A program made the translations under genes and the position numbers. A stretch of 21,433 nt of DNA, taken from positions 1-21,433 of the forward strand of contig CAAFZP010000110.1 of assembly GCA_900767585.1 (NCBI GenBank), read 5' to 3'. Within the stretch, counting starts at the first letter, position 1. Every line of letters begins with the position of its first letter. Positions 6,594-14,530 of the stretch are shown here, one piece after another. This stretch comes from Lachnospiraceae bacterium (lineage in GTDB: Bacteria > Bacillota > Clostridia > Lachnospirales > Lachnospiraceae). Under the pieces are notes generated by a model. That model was not told the origin of the DNA. It made no database searches and saw only the letters and a program-made list of their open reading frames with translations.

Positions 6594-7655
6594 CTATTCT
6601 TCCGGCTTTCCATCCCGGCTGTATGCTTCGATTGACAGATCATCAAACGTTCCCATATTTTTATAGATGGATAATGCCATATCCAAAAGTGGAAATAACA
6701 TCATCGCGCCGCTGCCTTCGCCCAGGCACAGTTTGCCACGGATCACTGCCGGAAGTCCAAGCGCGTCCAGTGCCAGCCTGCCACTCGCTTCTTCCGATAT
6801 ATGCGATGCCAGAAGATAATCCACAACTTCAGGCTCCATCCGCATCGCAGCGAGTGCAGCCACACAGGTAATCGCACCATCCAGCACAACCGGAATCTGA
6901 TACTGTCTGGCTCCGAAAAATACACCGACCATTCCGGCGATCTCCAGCCCGCCAAGCTCGGCGAGCAGCTGCTTCGCGTCGGGAGTTTCCTGTACGCGCG
7001 CAAGTGCCCGCGTGATTACCTGCACCTTTCTTCTAAGTCCGGCATCATTCAGTCCGGCGCCGCGTCCGGTCACTGCCTCCGCCGGCAGATCAAGCAGTGC
7101 TGCAAGCAACGCAGAGGTCGGAGTTGTATTTCCGATTCCCATCTCTCCAACCGCTAATATCTCATAGCCTTTTTCTTTGCATTCCCGCACAAGTTCTTTT
7201 CCTGCTTCAATCGCACGTTCGCAGGTTTCCATCGACATCGCAGGTTCCTTCGCAAGATTTCCGGTTCCTGCCTGCACCTTCCGGTTTATCATATGTCCCA
7301 TGCCAAACGACGCATCCGGATATGGTTCGCCCAGCATACCGATATCAACCGCATACACATCCACGCCTGCGGTCTTCGCCATATAATTGACGCCGGAACA
7401 GCCATGTGCGATATTCTCCGCTACGACCTTTGTCACGCCGGAATCGGTCTGCGTCACGCCCTCTGCCACAACGCCGTGATCGGCACAGAGCGTCAATAAT
7501 GCCCGCCGCTTATAGTCTCCGGGATTCACTGTCCCGGCAATCGCGCAAAGTCTGGCAACCATATTCTCGAACACGCCGAGGCTGTCGATTGGCTTCGCGA
7601 TCGCATCCCATTTTTCCTTTGCCTGTATATAGATTTTCTGCTGTGTTTTATTCAT
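6594..7655 (-). CDS. cobT: Nicotinate-nucleotide--dimethylbenzimidazole phosphoribosyltransferase CobT
   Basis: CobT makes alpha-ribazole-5'-phosphate from a lower-ligand base and nicotinate mononucleotide. The sequence contains KPIDSLGVFENMVARLCAIAG, LTLCADHGVVAEGVTQ, GMGHMIN, ILAVGEMGIGNTTPTSALLA, VTGRGAGLNDAGL, PVVLDGAITCVAALAA and the active-site GEGSGAMMLFPLLDMAL with the catalytic Glu near residue 313. Length (353) is normal. I chose the ATG at 7655 because AGGAAG lies 4-6 nt before it; an ATG at 7679 would add eight residues without a ribosome site. The gene follows the AAA ATPase after 31 nt. Confidence 0.96.
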   Translation of the reverse strand: MNKTQQKIYIQAKEKWDAIAKPIDSLGVFENMVARLCAIAGTVNPGDYKRRALLTLCADHGVVAEGVTQTDSGVTKVVAENIAHGCSGVNYMAKTAGVDVYAVDIGMLGEPYPDASFGMGHMINRKVQAGTGNLAKEPAMSMETCERAIEAGKELVRECKEKGYEILAVGEMGIGNTTPTSALLAALLDLPAEAVTGRGAGLNDAGLRRKVQVITRALARVQETPDAKQLLAELGGLEIAGMVGVFFGARQYQIPVVLDGAITCVAALAAMRMEPEVVDYLLASHISEEASGRLALDALGLPAVIRGKLCLGEGSGAMMLFPLLDMALSIYKNMGTFDDLSIEAYSRDGKPEE

Positions 7656-7686
7656 AATTCTTCCTATTAACTCGTACATACACTAT

Positions 7687-8904
7687 TTACGTTAACATCA
7701 GATCAACTCGTCGAAGAAGAAAATCTATAATATTAACGTGAATAATACCATTGCGACTCATATCAATCTTGTCTAATGACATAACATATTTCGGAGATGC
7801 GTCCGTAATCTTATCATACGCTCCAAATTCACGCTTAATCGTATTTTCATTTGCTAAAAGATAAGAAACCTGAATAAAACATTTCTTACTATTTCTAATT
7901 GCCACAAAATCAATTTCGCCTTTATACGTTTTACCTGCAAACACCGTATATCCTCTTGTTATAAGTTCATTATATATTATGTTCTCTAAAAAATAGGTAT
8001 CTTCATAATTAATTGTATTTGTATTGATTGTCCGAAACCCCATATCAACGGCATACTGTTTTTCTTTATTACTAAGTGCTGACTTTCCAACAATATTATA
8101 CCGTCCAACTCCGTGGATTAAATATGCCTTTTTCATGCGCTCTAAATAATTATAAACTGTACGTTTCGATATTTCTTTATTGTTTTTCTTATACGTTTCA
8201 ATAATATTTTCTATTGAAAGTTCTTTTCCTGCGTTCGCAAGAATATATAATGAGATATCCAGGAATGCTTTTCTATCAGCACTTTTTGTCTTCCCAACAA
8301 TATCTCTATTTACAATACTTTCGTACAAATTCAATAAATATTTGTGCACAGCAGCTTCATCTGCATAATCAAAGCGAAGCGGAAAACCTCCCCATTTGAG
8401 ATAATCCAAAAACAAATCGTCGTTAAACTCTTTTCCATTCAGCTCATAATATTGTTTCATCTCATAAAATGAAAATGGCAGTATCTCGAATTCTACCGTT
8501 CTTCCAGTCAGCAACGTTGCAAGTTCCCCCTCAAGTAATGTCGAATTACTGCCAGTTACAAAAAGTGATACATTTAAGGTCGCCCGAAAGGATGCTAGTG
8601 CCTTTTCAAATTTCTCAATGTGTTGAATTTCATCTAAAAAAATATAATATTTATTTTCATCTGAAATTCTACTCTTAATCTCTTTATTTAGATCCGCGGC
8701 ATCTACAATATAATCATAATCCAAATCCTCAAAATTGAGATAGATTATGTGATCCTGTGGCACACCCTGTTCGATCAATTCCTCTTTTATTGTATCTAAC
8801 AGAATAGATTTTCCTGCTCTTCGAACTCCGGTAATTACCTTGATAATATCCGATTCATAATACGGTCTTATTTGTTCCAAATATGTTTCTCTTTTTAATT
8901 TCAT
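7687..8904 (-). CDS. AAA-family ATPase with DUF4143 domain
   Basis: The 405-residue protein has Walker A GVRRAGKS (26-33), Walker B YYIFLDEIQH (86-95), a sensor VTGSNSTLL (116-124) and the family signature LTGRTVEFEILPFSFYEM (132-149), marking the AAA_14 plus DUF4143 group. The C-terminal half has a winged-helix-like region (about 200-270, SIENIIETYKKNNKEISKRT) and a degenerate PD-(D/E)XK-like segment GEIDFVAIRNSKKCFIQVSY (about 330-349). Members are common in mobile and accessory regions; their role is unsettled. The gene is visibly richer in A/T than the surrounding cob genes and has its own promoter inside a repeat array, so it probably entered the operon by transfer. A clear AAGGGGGTG ribosome site precedes the ATG. 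No function in cobalamin synthesis is suggested. Confidence 0.9.
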   Translation of the reverse strand: MKLKRETYLEQIRPYYESDIIKVITGVRRAGKSILLDTIKEELIEQGVPQDHIIYLNFEDLDYDYIVDAADLNKEIKSRISDENKYYIFLDEIQHIEKFEKALASFRATLNVSLFVTGSNSTLLEGELATLLTGRTVEFEILPFSFYEMKQYYELNGKEFNDDLFLDYLKWGGFPLRFDYADEAAVHKYLLNLYESIVNRDIVGKTKSADRKAFLDISLYILANAGKELSIENIIETYKKNNKEISKRTVYNYLERMKKAYLIHGVGRYNIVGKSALSNKEKQYAVDMGFRTINTNTINYEDTYFLENIIYNELITRGYTVFAGKTYKGEIDFVAIRNSKKCFIQVSYLLANENTIKREFGAYDKITDASPKYVMSLDKIDMSRNGIIHVNIIDFLLRRVDLMLT

Positions 8905-8906
8905 AA

Positions 8907-9058
8907 TTGTGCACCCCCTTGTTGCACATTATGCGCTTTTTTATAATATTGTGCAAGGTATTCTTGCACGTTTTTTAAAATAATATTTATTTGTGCAAGA
9001 TGTGCTTGCATGATTTTTAAATAATATTCATTTGCGCAAGATATGCATACACATATAT
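8907..9058. repeat. Four palindromic units at 42-bp spacing upstream of the AAA ATPase
   Basis: Units start with TTGTGCA or TTGTGCAAG at 8907, 8949, 8991 and (TTGCGCAAG) 9032, so spacing is 42, 42 and 41 bp, close to four helical turns. Units 2 and 3 are clean inverted repeats: TTGTGCAAG, 5 nt, then CTTGCACG or CTTGCATG. Unit 1 has TGTGCA and TGCACA, unit 4 is decayed. Between palindromes lie similar AT-rich stretches (TTTTTAAAATAATATT type). The array fills the whole gap between cbiC and the ATPase start and overlaps the promoter and ribosome site. It looks like a cooperative operator array. Confidence 0.75.
8928..8956 (-). promoter_or_regulatory. Promoter of the AAA ATPase, embedded in the repeat array
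   Basis: On the minus strand TTGCAC (8951-8956), 17 nt, then CATAAT (8928-8933) lies 24 bp before the ATG. The -35 box is one half of palindrome unit 2 and the -10 box adjoins unit 1, so a protein bound to the units would block RNA polymerase. Confidence 0.5.
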
Positions 9059-9059
9059 T

Positions 9060-9701
9060 TCACATATCCCGCAGCTCATACAACAACGCATTGCAGATTG
9101 CTGCGGCAATGTTGCTGCCGCCCTTCCTGCCGCGCGCCACAATATATGGCACAGGTGCCCGCATGATAAGCTCCTTCGCTTCCACCACGTTCACGAATCC
9201 AACCGGCACACCAATGATGCCACACGGATGCAGCTTTCCTTCGTCGATCAGCTCATACAGACGCACCAGCGCGGTCGGTGCATTTCCGATGGCGAAGATA
9301 AGCGGCTTGTCTAACGTACACGCCTTCTCCATACTTGCTACCGCCCGTGTCGAGCCTTGTTTCTTCGCGATTTCGGCCACATCATCATCGCTCATGAAGC
9401 AGTAGACCTCGCCACCGTATTTCGCAAGTTCTTTTTTATTGATGCCGGATTTTGCCATCTGCGTATCCGTGACGATGCAGGCACCATTTTTTATTGCATC
9501 ATGGAATTTCAAAACCGCCTGCTCGGAAAATGTCAGATTCTCCAGATAATCAAAATCCGCCGACGTATGGATTGCCCGCTTGATGATCGGTGCCTGCAGC
9601 GGGTCTAATTCAACATTTCCAAGCTCCTCTGTGATAATCTCGAAGCTTCGTTTCTCAATTTCCTGTGGCAGCACCTGCTGTAACTTGATTTCTTCTAACA
9701 T
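9060..9701 (-). CDS. cbiC: Precorrin-8X / cobalt-precorrin-8 methylmutase CbiC
   Basis: CbiC moves the C11 methyl group to C12, producing (cobalt-)hydrogenobyrinate/cobyrinate. The protein contains KRAIHTSADFDYLENLTFS with the catalytic His45, NGACIVTDTQMAKSGI, KPLIFAIGNAPTAL and CGIIGVPVGFVNVVEAKE followed by the VARGRKGGSNIAAAICNAL glycine-rich end, all diagnostic. Length (213) is normal. A GAGGG ribosome site precedes the ATG. The gap to cbiA upstream is 118 nt, longer than elsewhere in the cluster; I see only short AT-rich and small palindromic sequence there (GGAAGATTTTCC) and no gene. Confidence 0.95.
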   Translation of the reverse strand: MLEEIKLQQVLPQEIEKRSFEIITEELGNVELDPLQAPIIKRAIHTSADFDYLENLTFSEQAVLKFHDAIKNGACIVTDTQMAKSGINKKELAKYGGEVYCFMSDDDVAEIAKKQGSTRAVASMEKACTLDKPLIFAIGNAPTALVRLYELIDEGKLHPCGIIGVPVGFVNVVEAKELIMRAPVPYIVARGRKGGSNIAAAICNALLYELRDM

Positions 9702-9819
9702 AATACCCTCTTACTGTTTGATTGATTCCTTTTCCCGATTCTTTTAAATGAAAGCAAAATAATTCTTATTGGAAAATCTTCCATCCCACCGACAATATCT
9801 GACAATGTTTCCGGCAAAT

Positions 9820-11205
9820 TCAAATGCCGCTGCTCCCGGAAAACAAATGATAGAAAAACGCCTCCGCACCCGCATAATACAGGTGTGGAAATCCCGCGAA
9901 TGTGCCTTTCTTCTTCACCATACACGGATAGGTCTTCTGCTTGGAAAGCGGCTTCCACGCCAGACAGGCATCGCCACAATCCGTGCTGTCCCAGTAATGA
10001 AACTCATGTCCCCGCAAAACCGTATTCACTGCAAATGCATTCGCTTCCTGTGGTGCCAGCTCCACATACCCAAACCGCTGTAACCGCTCTGTCCGATATC
10101 CCGCACCATCCAAGAAACCGACCATCTCATATACATTTCCCTCTGCATCCGCAAGTGATTTGCCGAGATATAAGAATCCACCGCATTCCGCATGGCATGG
10201 CATACCCGCTTCCAATGCCTGCCGGACAGATGCACGCATCGACCGATTCTCATACAACTGCTTCGCATAAAGCTCCGGATACCCTCCGCCAAAGATCAGC
10301 GCATCCACCTTAGGCACATGTGCATCTGCAAGCGGGGAAAAGTACACAAGTTCCGCTCCCATATCTTCTAACATGCGCAGATTCTCGCGGTAGTAGAAAG
10401 AAAATGCCGCGTCTCTTGCCACACCGATGCGATAACCGGACGGGAACTTGCAATTCTGTCTCTCGTCAGCCGGCTTCTGTATCTGCAAGATTTCTGCCTG
10501 TGCCGCAATTTCAAAAATCCCATTGATATCGATTGTCTTCATAACAGCTTCCGCAACCGTTTCCACCCAGTCTCTCTGTTTCTGCATTTCGCCCGGCTGC
10601 AACAGCCCAAGATGTCTGGATGACACTGCAAATGACGTATCTTCCGGCAGATATCCAAGCACCGGAATGCTGCATTCTGCCTCAATCACCTGTTTGATCC
10701 GACTGTAAAGCATCGGTGATACCCGGTTTAAGATCACCCCTGCAATCCGGCTGTCCTTCTTATAATCCATGATTCCGTGAATTGTCGCCGCAAGCGTGAC
10801 ACTTGCGCCCTTCGCATCCACGGTCAGAACGACCGGCGTCTTCGTAACCACGCTTAATTCATACGAGCTTGCCATCGTTGTTGTCCCGCCGACACCGTCG
10901 TAATATCCCATGACGCCTTCCATCACAATCAATTCTGCATCCTTCGTATCGCGCGCCAAAATGCGTCCAATCGCATCGGCATCCGCAAAGAACGTGTCCA
11001 GGTTCCCGGTGTCGATTCCAAGCACCGACCGATGAAACATCGGATCGATATAATCCGGGCCACATTTATACGCCTGTATTCTTATATTTTCTTTTTTTAG
11101 TGCCGCCAGCACACCACACGTCACGGTTGTTTTTCCGCTGCCACTCCGCATCGCAGCAAACATCACACGCGGGGTGTTTACCTGTATCTCGTTCTTATAC
11201 TCCAT
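9820..11205 (-). CDS. cbiA: Cobyrinic acid a,c-diamide synthase CbiA
   Basis: CbiA amidates the a and c side chains of cobyrinic acid with ATP and glutamine. The N-terminal ATP domain has AAMRSGSGKTTVTCG, YKCGPDYIDPMFH and EGVMGYYDG (usually GLFDG). The C-terminal class-I glutaminase-like domain has ALIFGGGYPELYAKQL, CHAECGGFLYLG with the active Cys near residue 341, and LRGHEFHYWD. Length is about 461 residues, normal. I chose the ATG at 11205 because GGGGAGA lies 5 nt before it; an in-frame ATG at 11232 would add nine residues. It follows the cbiET stop by 63 nt. Confidence 0.95.
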   Translation of the reverse strand: MEYKNEIQVNTPRVMFAAMRSGSGKTTVTCGVLAALKKENIRIQAYKCGPDYIDPMFHRSVLGIDTGNLDTFFADADAIGRILARDTKDAELIVMEGVMGYYDGVGGTTTMASSYELSVVTKTPVVLTVDAKGASVTLAATIHGIMDYKKDSRIAGVILNRVSPMLYSRIKQVIEAECSIPVLGYLPEDTSFAVSSRHLGLLQPGEMQKQRDWVETVAEAVMKTIDINGIFEIAAQAEILQIQKPADERQNCKFPSGYRIGVARDAAFSFYYRENLRMLEDMGAELVYFSPLADAHVPKVDALIFGGGYPELYAKQLYENRSMRASVRQALEAGMPCHAECGGFLYLGKSLADAEGNVYEMVGFLDGAGYRTERLQRFGYVELAPQEANAFAVNTVLRGHEFHYWDSTDCGDACLAWKPLSKQKTYPCMVKKKGTFAGFPHLYYAGAEAFFYHLFSGSSGI

Positions 11206-11268
11206 TGTTTCTCCCCATCTGCTCCTGCGCATTTTATTCCATGTTTTCCCGATCGCCCTGCGCGTTTT

Positions 11269-12642
11269 CTATCCCATCGTCACGATCCATACCGGATTTT
11301 CTGCCTGCTGCATATGATAGGCACCAACCTCGCGGCTGCGTGTCACTGTCATCTGAACCATATCAAATGTCTTTTCCCGCTTCTTTGCCACTTCCGAGAG
11401 TGCCAGCAATTCTGCCTGCGTCTCCATCGTGACTGCTGTCAAGACAATGCGTGCATCCGGATTTTTCTCATAGATTTGTTCTGCAATCTTCAACAGATTT
11501 CCACTGCTGCCCCCGATAAATACATGTGTCGGTGCAGGAAGCGTTGGAATTACTTCTGTTGCTTCGCCCGAAAAAATCTCCATATTTCCCACATGAAACT
11601 TCTCGCGGTTTGCATAGAGAAGTTCCACGGCTTCCGGTTTTTTCTCGATTGCATATACCGATCCCTGCTCGGTCAGAAGTGACAGCTCGATTGATACAGA
11701 ACCCGTCCCGGCACCTACATCATAAATGACCGGTGTCATCATGCTGCCTGTCATGAATTGTCCACTATCCAAATCATAGCTTGCCCGTCCCACTCCCTCG
11801 CAGATTCCAAGCTTTGCGATCACAACCATCCGCACTTCTTCCTTCGTCATCGGCACCTTTCCCCGGATAAACATTTCATCCTTGATTCCCGGAGCCAAAC
11901 GCCTTGGATGCGTATGCTCATTTATAAATATTGCAACTGCCAGCTTGTCAAATGTTCTCTCGCATAAATTCTTCGCACAACTCTTCGTGATTTTCTCATC
12001 GGGATATGACAACCTCTCTCCAATGATTACCTCGATATCGCCTAACCCCACTTCAGTAAGCCGCTTACAGACTGCAGCCACCTGATTTTCACCGCCAAGC
12101 AATGTACCGATCTTCACATGATGCAGCACCTTCGCCGGAATATTTGCAGAGATACCATGATTGCTTATAAGCTCCGCATCCTCCCATGTCAACCCGATTT
12201 TATCAAACAAATACTGAATGGATGAGAGTCCCGGAATATAACGAATCTCATAGTTTACGTTGCCTGCGTCTATCTGTTCGGTCGTCCCTGTCGTGTCATT
12301 CGCCATATTGCAGATTCCCCCCACAGCATTTCGCAACATCATCGAAAGCTTCTTCGCGCCGGAATAAAATCCGATATCCCCGGAAAACACGACCGCAATC
12401 GTCTCACCTTCATGATTCCGTATCAACTTCGCGATGTCCTCTGCCTTATATGCATTGTAACATGTCTGCTCCGCATCGCGTCCATCTTCTTCACAGAGGC
12501 TCTTCCAGATTGCAAGCATACGGGAAGCACCGATACAGACGGTCGCCTGTGCCAACGCCTGTACAGCCTCTCTGGTCAGACAATCCGCATTTCCCGGTCC
12601 CATGCCGATCAAATATACGATTGTGGTTTCGTTATTCCCCAT
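11269..12642 (-). CDS. cbiET: CbiE-CbiT fusion, (cobalt-)precorrin-6B/7 methyltransferase and decarboxylase
   Basis: The first half (about 1-230) is CbiE, a tetrapyrrole methyltransferase: VYLIGMGPGNADCLT, VVFSGDIGFYSGAKKL and the GLSSIQYLFDKIGLTWEDAELIS-type pattern. The second half (about 255-457) is CbiT, a Rossmann-type SAM enzyme: FIRGKVPMTKEEVR, VYDVGAGTGSVSIELSL (SAM loop), VYAIEKKPEAVELL and HVFIGGSSGNLLKI. Together they methylate C5 and C15 and remove the ring C acetate carboxylate. The 457-residue size matches a full fusion, equivalent to CobL of the aerobic route. Its start overlaps the end of cobK by 11 nt, so the two are coupled. Confidence 0.95.
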   Translation of the reverse strand: MGNNETTIVYLIGMGPGNADCLTREAVQALAQATVCIGASRMLAIWKSLCEEDGRDAEQTCYNAYKAEDIAKLIRNHEGETIAVVFSGDIGFYSGAKKLSMMLRNAVGGICNMANDTTGTTEQIDAGNVNYEIRYIPGLSSIQYLFDKIGLTWEDAELISNHGISANIPAKVLHHVKIGTLLGGENQVAAVCKRLTEVGLGDIEVIIGERLSYPDEKITKSCAKNLCERTFDKLAVAIFINEHTHPRRLAPGIKDEMFIRGKVPMTKEEVRMVVIAKLGICEGVGRASYDLDSGQFMTGSMMTPVIYDVGAGTGSVSIELSLLTEQGSVYAIEKKPEAVELLYANREKFHVGNMEIFSGEATEVIPTLPAPTHVFIGGSSGNLLKIAEQIYEKNPDARIVLTAVTMETQAELLALSEVAKKREKTFDMVQMTVTRSREVGAYHMQQAENPVWIVTMG

Positions 12643-13618
12643 AATTTTGATTTTCCTTTCTGCCTTTTATCCTATCAGACAAATATTTTTCTGCCTGTGC
12701 AAGCGACATCACCGGTTCGACCTGCTCCTTCGGACGCCCGATCACGACAAGCTGCACGCCTGCAGCAAGGGCAGCCTCGCATTTTTCATCATAGCCGCCG
12801 TTCTTCCCGCTCGCCTTTGTCACCATGAAGTCAGCATTGGCATAACGTAAAGTTGCCAGATTCATCTCCAAGTCAAAAGGTCCTTGCATGCAGATCAGAT
12901 GCTTCCCGGTAAATCCCAGTTCCGTACATGCTTCCACCACCGACCGGGTTGGAAGCACGCGCGCCGTACAGCGCGATTCATAGTCCGGAATCTGCGTGTA
13001 CAAATGCAATTCCTTGCTACCTGTCGTGATCAGAATATTTCCGGTCACGCCTTTCAGATAATCAACCGCGGCCTGTATGTCCTCGACATAAATGCTGTCC
13101 GATGTTTCATTGGTATACCGTTTCCCGTCTGTATCACCGACATGTGTGCCGCGCATCTGCAGCTCCGAATCTGCATTCCCCGGTTCTTGCTGTATAGCCA
13201 AATCTGCATTCCCCGGTTCTTGCTGCATAGCCGGATCTGTATTCTCTGGTTCTTCCTGCATAGCCAAATCTGTATTCCCTGGTTCTTCCTGCATCTCCCG
13301 CCGCACACGGACATACGGAACTTCCACCGCTTTACACGCCTGATAGATATTCTGTGTCACGATCACCGCATATGGATGTGTCGCATCCACACAGAAGTCT
13401 GCCCGCACTGTCCGTAAGAATTCCTGCATAGCCTCCTGCTCCAGCCGTCCGACATGCACTTTGAGTGCGTCAACATCCGGCAGCACCTGCGCACCATACT
13501 CCGATGCCACGCAGACATGAACTTCTATGGTTTGTCTTTCCTGTTTCTTGTTTAATTGTGCCAGATACTCGGCGAGCTGTCGCCCCTCCGTTGTACCACC
13601 AAATATTACTACTTTCAT
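12632..13618 (-). CDS. cobK: Precorrin-6A reductase CobK/CbiJ with a repeat insertion
   Basis: This NAD(P)H-dependent enzyme reduces (cobalt-)precorrin-6A to 6B. It has MKVVIFGGTTEGRQLAEYL at the N-terminus, DFCVDATHPYAVIVTQN, VPYVRVRRE, NILITTGSKELHLY, RVLPTRSVVEAC, ICMQGPFDLEMNLA, FMVTKASGKNGGYDEKCEAA and VVIGRPKE, covering the family from end to end. At 328 residues it is about 70 longer than usual (roughly 250-260). The excess is four 11-residue repeats (about 109-152, pattern MQEEPGNTDLA) plus a polar stretch to about 173, placed right after the VRVRRE strand. It overlaps cbiH by 4 nt (ATGA) and cbiET by 11 nt. Because the repeats keep frame, the enzyme is probably active. Confidence 0.93.
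   Translation of the reverse strand: MKVVIFGGTTEGRQLAEYLAQLNKKQERQTIEVHVCVASEYGAQVLPDVDALKVHVGRLEQEAMQEFLRTVRADFCVDATHPYAVIVTQNIYQACKAVEVPYVRVRREMQEEPGNTDLAMQEEPENTDPAMQQEPGNADLAIQQEPGNADSELQMRGTHVGDTDGKRYTNETSDSIYVEDIQAAVDYLKGVTGNILITTGSKELHLYTQIPDYESRCTARVLPTRSVVEACTELGFTGKHLICMQGPFDLEMNLATLRYANADFMVTKASGKNGGYDEKCEAALAAGVQLVVIGRPKEQVEPVMSLAQAEKYLSDRIKGRKENQNYGE
13171..13294. repeat. 33-bp tandem repeat inside cobK
   Basis: Units start at 13171, 13204, 13237 and 13270 (the last is 25 nt). They share the core ATTCCCCGGTTCTTGCTG type with a few substitutions. On the coding strand each unit gives 11 residues of the form (M/I)Q(E/Q)EP(G/E)N(T/A)D(L/P/S)(A/E). Because 33 is divisible by three, unit gain or loss keeps the reading frame. 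Confidence 0.95.
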
Positions 13619-14367
13619 ATGTTATCTCTTATATATCCGCGCGGTGTCACCATCGCGTCGCCAACTTTTCGTGTCTGGGAATTTCCGATAAATACCGTTG
13701 TAAACATATCCACCTGCGTCTCCAGTAACTCGTCCAGTGTCAGGATTCGTTTTTCTTCACCGTCACGCCCGATATTCCGAGCGATTCCACAGATTGTATC
13801 TCCGGACTTTTTCTGCAATAGAATCTGGCATGCCTTCTGCAGGTAATCATGTCGCTTATGGCTGGACGGATTATACAGGCAGATTGCGAAATCTCCCGCG
13901 GCGGCTGCCTCAAGGCGTTGCTCAATCAACTCCCATGGTGTCAGCAGATCGCTCAGGCTAATCACCGCAAAATCATGGCCGAGCGGTGCGCCAAGCAACG
14001 CCGCACCGGATAGTGCTGCTGTCACACCGGGGATCACATGGACATCCACCTCTGGAAACTCTGCTGCCAGCTCCAGTGTGATTCCCGCCATACCGTACAC
14101 GCCTGCATCCCCACTACAGACAAGTGCCGTCTTCTTCCCACCGGCCGCTGTCTCCAGTGCCAACCTACATCGTTCTACCTCCTGCCGCATACCATTTACC
14201 AGATATTCCTTATCCGGGTAATATGGCTTCAGGAGTTCGATGTATACCTTATATCCGGCAATCACCTCACAGGCTTCCACTACATCGATTGCTTCCTGTG
14301 TCATCTTCTGTCTTGCACCGGGGCCAAGCCCGACAATATATAATTCCTTCTTACTCTCTGCGCTCAT
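13615..14367 (-). CDS. cbiH: Precorrin-3B / cobalt-precorrin-3 C17-methyltransferase CbiH
   Basis: CbiH methylates C17 and drives ring contraction in the anaerobic route. The protein has ELYIVGLGPGARQKMTQEA, the conserved VIAGYKVYIEL, ALVCSGDAGVYGMAG, VHVIPGVTAALSGAALLGAPLGHDFAVISLSDLLTPW, the CLYNPSSHKRHDYL signature and TTVFIGNSQTR, all diagnostic. From the ATG at 14367 it is 250 residues, the usual size. That start has GGAGAG 4-6 nt upstream; an in-frame ATG at 14433 would add 22 polar residues without family support. Upstream is a 163-nt purine-rich gap after cbiFG; downstream it overlaps cobK by 4 nt. Confidence 0.95.
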   Translation of the reverse strand: MSAESKKELYIVGLGPGARQKMTQEAIDVVEACEVIAGYKVYIELLKPYYPDKEYLVNGMRQEVERCRLALETAAGGKKTALVCSGDAGVYGMAGITLELAAEFPEVDVHVIPGVTAALSGAALLGAPLGHDFAVISLSDLLTPWELIEQRLEAAAAGDFAICLYNPSSHKRHDYLQKACQILLQKKSGDTICGIARNIGRDGEEKRILTLDELLETQVDMFTTVFIGNSQTRKVGDAMVTPRGYIRDNI

Positions 14368-14530
14368 GCTTCTCTCCATTATTGCTCTATTGTCTTGTTT
14401 TTTATGTTCTTCCGGGATCGTATTGCTCTTCACTTTCCTGGTTCACTTTCTTACTTTAGCTTCCGGTTTTGGGTTTTTTCGCCCGTTTTTCAGCTTTCAA
14501 ACACACCGCGTGGGTTTTTCTGCTTGCTTT

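Noticed and set aside
8949..8980. Hairpin GTGCAAG/CTTGCAC followed by TTTTTT as a plus-strand terminator
   Set aside because: No plus-strand gene ends here and the hairpin is one of four phased units, so an operator array explains it better.
9695..9979. 94-residue minus-strand open frame overlapping the end of cbiA
   Set aside because: It mostly overlaps cbiA in another frame, has no recognisable domain, and cbiC has a clear own start with a ribosome site.
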